DNA from: Rhodospirillales bacterium
GTDB taxonomy: Bacteria > Pseudomonadota > Alphaproteobacteria > QKFK01 > SZUA-500
Assembly: GCA_003252195.1 (NCBI GenBank)
Contig: QKFK01000055.1
Coordinates: 1 to 5,096 of the forward strand
DNA length: 5,096 nucleotides
Direction of reading: 5' to 3'
The notes beneath the pieces were generated by a model. That model worked only from the letters and a program-made list of their open reading frames with translations. It was not told where the DNA came from and did no database searches. Each line of letters begins with the position of its first letter. The first letter of the stretch is position 1. The position numbers and the translations under genes are program-made. Shown in pieces: positions 1 to 4,385 of this stretch.

Positions 1-1
1 A

Positions 2-649
2 TCATCAGTTAAAACACAGCTCATCGGCACCAGAATATTAGAAGCAGACGCCGTTGCTAAAGAAGCTGTTACCTGTTTTCAATTAAATGAAAAAGGAGAT
101 AGCAAACCATGGGAATTATTTAAAGAAGAACTCCCAGAAGTAGTAAATAAAATTGAAGAAGCCTCAAATAAATATGGTAAAGACAATACCAAAATGCTTT
201 TAAATGCAGGCTTTAAGGCATGGTTTGACGTAGATTTCTTTATCAAAGCATATGAAGAAGCAACAACAGATTTTATATGTAGGCAAACGAGCAATTACGA
301 AGAAAGAGAAGGTTGCAACCCTCAGTTCTTTACTAAAGATATTTCTATCGAAGAGATTGCCGCAAAATGTTGCACATATAAAGGAGAACCATACATATCT
401 CCAAAAAAAGAATTTTTTGAGAAAGCAAATTTCACCAAAGTATCTTCTAAAACAGTTGAGCGCATAGAAAATTATTTAGGTGAGAGATCTAAGAAATATC
501 ACTTAATAGGCAAAGATAATAGCTGCAAGAACCTTCCTTTGTATGATATCAATGGAAAGCTGATTAAACTTTCACCAGCTACTCCTCAGCTAGATACAGC
601 GGCAAGAAAGAACATTGCACTTGCTAAGAACGCTAAAGCATCGAGGTAA
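2..649 (+). CDS. Putative zinc metallopeptidase, DUF6782-like, C-terminal part (5' truncated by window edge)
   Basis: The reading frame is open from the left edge, giving 215 visible residues before TAA, so the start and any HExxH motif lie outside the window. It is clearly a paralogue of the next gene. Both carry a LEADAV/MEADAV segment (here E14 to V18), which in HExxH metallopeptidases of the M48/ImmA kind often supplies the third zinc ligand. Both also carry an identical AGFKAWF block (GFKAWF at residues 70-75) followed by a similar aromatic helix. Further on, a Cys/Gly/Tyr segment and a helix near the end align loosely. This copy has a longer tail of about 50 residues (SKKYHLIG to the end), basic and without membrane segments. 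I recall such proteins as the putative metallopeptidase family DUF6782, seen in several copies in AT-rich alphaproteobacteria, but that assignment is from memory. Peptidase activity of this copy cannot be judged because the catalytic motif is not visible. The internal ATG at 194 is not the start, since homology to the paralogue continues upstream of it. Confidence 0.75.
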   Translation, partial: SSVKTQLIGTRILEADAVAKEAVTCFQLNEKGDSKPWELFKEELPEVVNKIEEASNKYGKDNTKMLLNAGFKAWFDVDFFIKAYEEATTDFICRQTSNYEEREGCNPQFFTKDISIEEIAAKCCTYKGEPYISPKKEFFEKANFTKVSSKTVERIENYLGERSKKYHLIGKDNSCKNLPLYDINGKLIKLSPATPQLDTAARKNIALAKNAKASR

Positions 650-654
650 TTTTT

Positions 655-1536
655 ATGCCTCAGTATAAAACAGATGATAAAAACTTACAAAAAGCTATGT
701 GGATTTTAAACCACAGCAAAACAGGACGTTCTCTTCTTAGCAAGGCCGTAAAATCAGGCTATCAAATTATCTGTGAAGATTTGACCGCAAAAAATATTGG
801 AGCAGGTTGCCACCCTAGAAAGAAAATAATATTACTACCAGATAACAACAAACCAGAAGTGCTCGCCTTTAAGTTATCTCACGAACTAGCACATGCCGAA
901 CAAATTATGAAGGGCACAGTTTTTTCATATGTAGCGAATGATACTAAAACATCTATTATGACTAGCCGTTGCATGGAAGCTGATGCCGTTACCAAGCACT
1001 CTATAATTGCTTGCGAGCTCAAAGATAAAGGCTATAACGAGCCTTATGAAGAAGCAAAAGCTATCTCTCCAGAAAGCCTTTATGCTGTAGAAAAATCTAT
1101 AAAAGACAAATCAAACCCATATGTAGCAGGATTTAAAGCTTGGTTTACATCTAGCTTCTTGGTAAATTTTTATGATAAACAGCACGCAGCATTGCTATCA
1201 CGCTTATCAGAAGAAATTATTGCACAACCAGATGCATTTAAGCGCAAACGAAGCTCAAAAAGCTTAGTTAAGAGCATATGCCGAGACAATAATGGCAAAT
1301 GCTACTTGCAGGATTCTCTTGATATAATGGAAAGACCTTTATATGTAGGAATATCGTCAAGACACGCACAAATCTTAAATGCTTTTTTTGCCAACCGAGA
1401 AGAAGAGCACGGCATAAAATGCGACCAACACATTGAAAACATTGCTGTTTTTGAAAACCATGACAGAGAAAACCCACCTGCAAAAGAAAAAAACAAGCTA
1501 ATTAGCAAACTCAAAACCCGCAGAGACTATAGGTAA
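655..1536 (+). CDS. Putative zinc metallopeptidase, DUF6782-like, complete
   Basis: This 293-residue protein is the complete paralogue of the gene just upstream. The motif H76-E77-L78-A79-H80, in the context KLSHELAHAEQ, is a standard HExxH zinc site. E108 in MEADAV, about 28 residues downstream, is the likely third ligand, as in gluzincin-type enzymes. The shared GFKAWF block is at residues 159-164. A more variable C-terminal half includes a Cys/Gly segment (C209 to Y217) and a helical stretch around residues 220-250. There is no signal peptide or membrane helix, so a cytoplasmic enzyme is likely, though export by another route is not excluded. The start is set by GAGG at 643-646, eight bases before the ATG. 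That site overlaps the end of the upstream gene, and only 5 nt separate the two, so the genes are probably co-transcribed and translationally coupled. The substrate is unknown. The HExxH assignment is strong; the family name DUF6782 is from memory. Confidence 0.8.
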   Translation: MPQYKTDDKNLQKAMWILNHSKTGRSLLSKAVKSGYQIICEDLTAKNIGAGCHPRKKIILLPDNNKPEVLAFKLSHELAHAEQIMKGTVFSYVANDTKTSIMTSRCMEADAVTKHSIIACELKDKGYNEPYEEAKAISPESLYAVEKSIKDKSNPYVAGFKAWFTSSFLVNFYDKQHAALLSRLSEEIIAQPDAFKRKRSSKSLVKSICRDNNGKCYLQDSLDIMERPLYVGISSRHAQILNAFFANREEEHGIKCDQHIENIAVFENHDRENPPAKEKNKLISKLKTRRDYR

Positions 1537-1548
1537 TCTCTGCATTTT
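1520..1548 (+). terminator. Intrinsic terminator overlapping the end of the metallopeptidase gene
   Basis: GCAGAGA (1520-1526) and TCTCTGC (1537-1543) form a perfect 7-bp stem with a 10-nt loop, followed by ATTTTCTT. The 5' arm lies within the last codons of the metallopeptidase gene and its TAA stop (1534-1536) sits in the loop. The T-run is short (four T, then CTT), so termination may be incomplete. The next promoter begins immediately afterwards at 1550. Confidence 0.65.
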
Positions 1549-1549
1549 C

Positions 1550-1578
1550 TTGATATTAACCTTTCATTAATATATAAT
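1550..1578 (+). promoter_or_regulatory. Sigma-70-type promoter for the 69-residue gene
   Basis: A TTGATA -35 box (1550-1555), a 17-bp spacer and a perfect TATAAT -10 box (1573-1578) give 11 of 12 consensus bases. The expected start of transcription is near 1585, which leaves a leader of only about 20 nt before the ATG at 1607. GGAG at 1597-1600 gives a well-placed ribosome binding site six bases ahead of it. Constitutive, fairly strong expression is the simplest reading; no operator is visible. Confidence 0.75.
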
Positions 1579-1606
1579 AAAAGATGTACTTAATTTGGAG
1601 ACATAG

Positions 1607-1816
1607 ATGAACAGCGCATCTCAGGGTAGCGGCTTGGCAGCTCAGTCACAGGTGGCTTTGGCTAGGCAACAAGCAATATTATCAATGATGAAACGCACAG
1701 CGGACATACAATCAGCTGCTGTTCAACCTGTGTCTGAAACAGACCCTTCGCAAAAACCTCAAAACACCGTTGACCCAAGCGCGACAAGAGGTGTAAATGT
1801 AGATATTGAGGTCTAA
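1607..1816 (+). CDS. Small protein, weakly YjfB-like (putative motility protein)
   Basis: This 69-residue gene is transcribed alone, between its own consensus-like promoter and a terminator. It also has a good ribosome binding site (GGAG, six bases before the ATG), so it is very likely real. Residues 1-38 are Ala/Gln/Ser-rich and helical, with the segment QVALARQQAILSMMKRTADIQ. This resembles the pattern of YjfB-type putative motility proteins: a Gln-rich helix, then hydrophobic residues, Lys, and Asp-x-Gln. Residues 39-69 are Pro/Thr/Ser-rich and probably disordered. There is no signal peptide, membrane segment or Cys. The YjfB link rests on a short, low-complexity pattern, and no flagellar gene is nearby. 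A small secreted or structural protein is equally possible. Confidence 0.7.
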   Translation: MNSASQGSGLAAQSQVALARQQAILSMMKRTADIQSAAVQPVSETDPSQKPQNTVDPSATRGVNVDIEV

Positions 1817-1841
1817 ATTTTTTTAAGATCAGAATGTTTAT

Positions 1842-1867
1842 CCGCCGTTATATGGCGGTTATTTTTT
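1842..1867 (+). terminator. Intrinsic terminator after the 69-residue gene
   Basis: CCGCC (1842-1846) pairs with GGCGG (1854-1858) around a 7-nt loop. TTA and then six T (1862-1867) follow on the plus strand. It lies 25 nt past the TAA at 1814-1816. On the minus strand the same stem sits 11 bp beyond the tspO stop but is followed by ATAAACATTC, not a T-run, so it should work mainly for the plus strand. Confidence 0.8.
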
Positions 1868-1868
1868 A

Positions 1869-2333
1869 TCAATTTAGCTGATATATAATATAATTAAGTA
1901 TAAAAGCAAATATCACCCATGCCAAATGAGGTAATTGCAACACGGCTGCGGTTCCAGAAATTTTACCCATATTAAATATAAACGCCACCAAACATACTAA
2001 CATCATTATGCATAAAACCAGACCTCCAACTATCAAATGAAGACCAAAAAACAGGCAACTCCATGTCGCATTTAGAAAGATATAAACATAAAATATTTTC
2101 ATTATATTGACGTTGTTTTCTTTGACCTTCTTGCTGGCTAAGAATACAGATATTGCTAGCGAAAAATAGATAAAGCTCCATACATAAGAGAAGGCATAAT
2201 CTGGCGGAGTAAAATCTGGTTTTTTAATAGTTCCATACCATGGATATATATTCTTAGATGTTATATAACCTCCTACAAAAGCTGGCAGAAAGCTTAAAAA
2301 CAAATAATATATAAAAGCCATTATTCTATTCAT
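1869..2333 (-). CDS. tspO: TspO/MBR family membrane protein (tryptophan-rich sensory protein)
   Basis: This 154-residue protein has five predicted membrane helices (about residues 4-24, 48-66, 77-98, 101-120 and 127-152), the usual size and topology for TspO. Family landmarks are present: PAFVGG at 17-22, WYGTIKKPDFTPP at 32-44, VW at 51-52, LNATWSCLFFG at 87-97 and LPHLAWVIFAFILNY at 134-148. TspO proteins bind porphyrins and related ligands and have been linked to tetrapyrrole handling and stress or oxygen-linked regulation, for example in Rhodobacter. The role here is not shown by the sequence. This is the last gene of the four-gene minus-strand operon. Its ATG overlaps the upstream TGA (ATGA, 4 nt), and GGAG at 2347-2344 lies ten bases before the start, indicating translational coupling. 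No minus-strand terminator with a T-run follows it. Confidence 0.93.
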   Translation of the reverse strand: MNRIMAFIYYLFLSFLPAFVGGYITSKNIYPWYGTIKKPDFTPPDYAFSYVWSFIYFSLAISVFLASKKVKENNVNIMKIFYVYIFLNATWSCLFFGLHLIVGGLVLCIMMLVCLVAFIFNMGKISGTAAVLQLPHLAWVIFAFILNYIIYQLN

Positions 2334-3124
2334 TTTTTCTTATCTCCAAACCACTTCTGAGCTTCTTCCCAAGCTTGATTAAGCTTTTTCATTCGCTCTT
2401 CTTTACCTTCATTATCTGGGTGATTTGCTTTTGCCAAGGCTCTGTATGCAATTTTTATATCGCCAATTTCATCACCTTCAACATAGGGTATATAAGATGC
2501 CCAATTTGGTTTATCTTGATTATTATAATGCTTTTGAGAAAGCTCCGCCTTTAACTTTGAGACCTCACTTTTTAGGCTATTATTCTCTAGCATCAAAGCC
2601 GTTAAATCCTCATCTGGCTCTTGCAAGATTACTTTTTGCTCCTTTAAGCTATCTATATCTTTAATGAGCTTTTTATTTTCTTTTTTAATAGTATCGTGTT
2701 TTTTTCTGAGTTGGCGGTTTTCTTCTAACAAGGCCTCAAAATTATCACTACTTCTACGCCCTCTTGAGCGCATAGAAGTTAGCTCATTTTCAATCCTAGT
2801 TACATAGGCGTCTCTTTCAGCATTATTAATGCCGTTTTTACGTTTTTCAGATTTAAGTTCTTTAATTTCTCTCTTTTGTTTATCTATTTCTTCAGAAGTA
2901 GAGAGAATGCAATATGACAACATTGCAGCAAAAACTAATGTTACCACAATCCCTGTAACTAATGATGCGTCATTAATAATATCAGTAACTCTAAATAATA
3001 ATAAGAACATTAAACAATCAGCAAAAACAAATGCCCCACCATAGCGACCACGTGGAATCAAATCTAGCCATGATGGTTTATATGAGTTTTTAAGCTGAAG
3101 TAATATCTTAATTAATGACAGCAA
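2330..3124 (-). CDS. Membrane-anchored coiled-coil protein with C-terminal J (DnaJ-like) domain
   Basis: This protein has 264 residues. Residues 1-28 are basic (K6, K12, K17, R25, R27). Two hydrophobic helices follow, at about 30-48 and 55-75, with a short polar loop between them. Residues 76-200 are Lys/Glu-rich with heptad-like spacing, a long coiled coil. Residues 216-257 form a J-like domain: helix II IKIAYRALAKAN, the diagnostic HPD at 235-237, then a helix III-like KKLNQAWEEAQ. By the positive-inside rule both ends are cytoplasmic, so the J domain could stimulate DnaK at the inner membrane. The usual helix I (YxxLG type) is not evident; residues 205-219 (PNWASYIPYVEGDEI) stand in its place. 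The start is TTG, since the frame is closed by TAG just upstream and later ATGs would remove a membrane helix. The gene lies 1 nt after the small membrane gene and overlaps tspO by 4 nt. The client is unknown. Confidence 0.85.
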   Translation of the reverse strand: MLSLIKILLQLKNSYKPSWLDLIPRGRYGGAFVFADCLMFLLLFRVTDIINDASLVTGIVVTLVFAAMLSYCILSTSEEIDKQKREIKELKSEKRKNGINNAERDAYVTRIENELTSMRSRGRRSSDNFEALLEENRQLRKKHDTIKKENKKLIKDIDSLKEQKVILQEPDEDLTALMLENNSLKSEVSKLKAELSQKHYNNQDKPNWASYIPYVEGDEIGDIKIAYRALAKANHPDNEGKEERMKKLNQAWEEAQKWFGDKKK

Positions 3125-3125
3125 C

Positions 3126-3455
3126 TTATGCCCCTATGGACATAGAAAGACCAAATGACAAGGTTAAGAAAGTAACCGCTGCCGCATGAAGTAGAGCAAC
3201 CATACTGTCTGTAAAAAAGTTAACCCAATTTATGCGGTTGTTCTTACCGTGGCGATATTTACTTAAGAAAAACAACTTAACTACGACAATTATAGCACCG
3301 AGAGCCACATAAGTATTAAGATCACCCATAGCGTTAAAAGTATCTTTTGTTTTTTCTACATTTGACCATAAATATGATCCTGCAAAAATTCCTAACAACG
3401 TCTTTGGATTCCAGATTGCTTTACTGGTAAATAACGCAATAATACCTTTTATCAT
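3126..3455 (-). CDS. Small multi-pass membrane protein of unknown function
   Basis: This 109-residue protein is not recognised as any named family. Hydrophobic segments lie at about 46-64 (LNTYVALGAIIVVVKLFFL) and 79-107, with a shorter one around 18-30 (KTLLGIFAGSYLW) that may be a third helix or a membrane-surface segment. A strongly basic loop at 66-74 (KYRHGKNNR) should be cytoplasmic, placing the C-terminus outside the cytoplasm. There is no signal peptide cleavage site and no Cys. AAGG seven bases before the ATG is a modest ribosome binding site. It sits 10 nt after the Sel1 gene and 1 nt before the J-domain gene, so it is almost certainly part of the same transcript and might partner with the J-domain membrane protein. 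That partnership is inference from gene order only. Confidence 0.8.
   Translation of the reverse strand: MIKGIIALFTSKAIWNPKTLLGIFAGSYLWSNVEKTKDTFNAMGDLNTYVALGAIIVVVKLFFLSKYRHGKNNRINWVNFFTDSMVALLHAAAVTFLTLSFGLSMSIGA
3131..3135 (-). promoter_or_regulatory. Ribosome binding site supporting the TTG start of the J-domain gene
   Basis: Read on the minus strand, AGGGG lies six bases before the TTG at 3124-3122, inside the last codons of the upstream gene. With an in-frame TAG at 3136-3134, no earlier start is possible, so this site decides the TTG start. A TTG directly after the upstream TAA suggests reduced, coupled initiation. Confidence 0.7.
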
Positions 3456-3465
3456 TTTCTTGCCT

Positions 3466-3885
3466 TTACTTTATCTTCGCAAGTAAGTCGGCGGAAGCCT
3501 TATCACCAGATTTGCTTGCCTTTTCCAGCCATTCTTTGGCTTTTACTGTATCTTTTGCAACTATGTCGCCTTTTAAGTAGGCTTCTCCCAATCTATATTG
3601 GGCATAAACATAACCGTTTTTTGCAGCCTGCTCATACCAATAGAAGGCCTCACCCTTATTTTTAGCAACGTTAATTCCATGTTCATACATTTGGCCCATA
3701 ATAAACTGAGCAGACACATCTCCATTACGAGATGCTATGTAATACCACTCTTCAGATTCGAGTTTATTATCGGGAGCTGTGTATTGAATTTTTGGAGTAC
3801 CATCAGTGTTATCAACATATACTTTTGCCTGTACATCAAAAACAAAAAAAGCAAAAAACAAAATAATAACAACAACTTGTTTCAT
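3466..3885 (-). CDS. Exported Sel1-repeat protein
   Basis: This 139-residue protein begins with a typical signal peptide: K2, a hydrophobic stretch at 4-17, and a probable signal peptidase I site after VQA at residue 20. There is no lipobox Cys, so it should be a soluble periplasmic or secreted protein. Two full 36-residue Sel1 repeats are visible at 56-91 (DVSAQFIMGQMYEHG onward) and 92-127 (YVYAQYRLGEAYLKG onward). Partial repeats flank them at about 43-55 and 128-139. Sel1 repeats are alpha-helical hairpins that serve as protein-binding scaffolds; the partner cannot be read from the sequence. AAGG at 3897-3894 lies eight bases before the ATG. It is the first gene of the minus-strand operon, and its promoter should lie in the divergent region 3886-4031, where I could not pick out a convincing -35/-10 pair on this strand. 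Confidence 0.92.
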   Translation of the reverse strand: MKQVVVIILFFAFFVFDVQAKVYVDNTDGTPKIQYTAPDNKLESEEWYYIASRNGDVSAQFIMGQMYEHGINVAKNKGEAFYWYEQAAKNGYVYAQYRLGEAYLKGDIVAKDTVKAKEWLEKASKSGDKASADLLAKIK

Positions 3886-3943
3886 AATCTCTACCTTGGC
3901 AAAAATATCGGCACGGTACTTGCAAAATAACTAAAATCAGGGA

Positions 3944-4012
3944 TTGCAATAAGCATCTAAAAAAACTAAATTCCTGACGTGATAACAATATAACAATTTT
4001 TGGTTATTGCAA
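3944..4012. repeat. Inverted and tandem repeats in the divergent intergenic region
   Basis: The 146-bp gap between the divergent Sel1 gene and the 102-residue gene holds a perfect 9-bp inverted pair: TTGCAATAA at 3944-3952 and TTATTGCAA at 4004-4012. Their centres are 60 bp apart. Between them is a tandem 8-bp direct repeat, ATAACAAT twice, at 3982-3997. A further TTGCAA lies at 3920-3925. These could be operator half-sites shared by both promoters. TTGCAA is palindromic and occurs elsewhere in this AT-rich window, including in coding DNA, so chance is a real alternative. A TATAAC at 3989-3994 is a possible plus-strand -10 but lacks a good -35. Confidence 0.35.
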
Positions 4013-4019
4013 AGATGTA

Positions 4020-4026
4020 AAGGAGG
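4020..4026 (+). promoter_or_regulatory. Near-perfect Shine-Dalgarno for the 102-residue gene
   Basis: AAGGAGG, followed by GG, ends five bases before the ATG at 4032. It is the strongest ribosome binding site in the window. It fixes the start and argues that the gene is real and efficiently translated when transcribed. Confidence 0.85.
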
Positions 4027-4031
4027 GGACG

Positions 4032-4340
4032 ATGAAAACTTTGGATAAAAAAAACACCTTAAAAGGTAACTTTCATTCACTAATTAAAACTTACCCCATG
4101 CTCAAAGATAATTTACCACAAGAAATCTTAGAGCAAGATTACGTTTTGTCAGCAAGAGAAGATTTTAAGGGTGAAGCACTTTCGCTAACCCAAGCACCTG
4201 CAAACGATATGGACATGAGCAATAATAGCGAAGCTCATTATGAAGATGATTTAAGCGATATATATAAAATCGTACCAATGCCTGCAAGCTTACTTAAGAC
4301 ATCTACAATCTCATATCTAATTAACAAAAAGAGAATATAG
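4032..4340 (+). CDS. Hypothetical 102-residue soluble protein
   Basis: I do not recognise this protein. Residues 1-35 are mixed-charge and likely helical (MKTLDKKNTLKG, then HSLIKTYPMLKDNL). Residues 36-58 are polar. Residues 59-76 are markedly acidic (DMDMS to EDDLSD). The C-terminus (77-102) is hydrophobic and basic, ending in NKKRI. It has no signal peptide, membrane helix, Cys or Trp. Support for the gene is its very strong ribosome binding site, codon structure like its neighbours, and an intrinsic terminator 8 nt past the TAG. It is transcribed alone, divergently from the Sel1-led operon and convergently with the methyltransferase gene. A short regulatory or adaptor protein is possible, but no helix-turn-helix or other fold can be claimed. 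Confidence 0.75.
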   Translation: MKTLDKKNTLKGNFHSLIKTYPMLKDNLPQEILEQDYVLSAREDFKGEALSLTQAPANDMDMSNNSEAHYEDDLSDIYKIVPMPASLLKTSTISYLINKKRI

Positions 4341-4347
4341 AGATTGC

Positions 4348-4374
4348 AAAAGGCGGTAAAACAACCCGCCTTTT
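4348..4374. terminator. Probable bidirectional terminator between convergent genes
   Basis: AAAAGGCGG (4348-4356) and CCGCCTTTT (4366-4374) form a perfect 9-bp stem with a 9-nt loop. The 3' arm ends in TTTTAT on the plus strand and in TTTTGC on the minus strand. It lies 8 nt past the plus-strand TAG and 12 nt past the minus-strand methyltransferase stop, so it can serve both genes. The plus-strand tail is slightly better. Confidence 0.8.
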
Positions 4375-4385
4375 ATATGTCTTAC

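Noticed and set aside
79..294. Minus-strand 71-codon frame antisense to the first metallopeptidase gene
   Set aside because: It lies wholly opposite a gene supported by homology and has no recognisable domain.
194..649. ATG at 194 as the start of the first gene
   Set aside because: The frame is open to the left edge, and the upstream codons match the paralogue (EADAV block), so the gene is truncated by the window, not started here.
1268..1514. Two overlapping minus-strand frames opposite the end of the second metallopeptidase gene
   Set aside because: Both are antisense shadows with no domain or promoter, and they overlap each other in different frames.
1842..1858. The hairpin as a terminator for tspO on the minus strand
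   Set aside because: The stem is well placed, but the following minus-strand bases (ATAAACATTC) lack a T-run.
2425..3044. Plus-strand short frames opposite the J-domain gene
   Set aside because: The coiled coil and HPD domain on the minus strand explain the sequence; these are low-complexity shadows.
3598..3930. Plus-strand 110-codon frame opposite the Sel1 gene
   Set aside because: The antisense strand has clear Sel1 repeats and a signal peptide, while this frame shows no family pattern and reads like a complement shadow.
3981..4012. A sigma-70 promoter on the minus strand for the Sel1-led operon
   Set aside because: TATATT and TTGCAA elements occur, but their spacing (14 bp) does not fit a functional pair.
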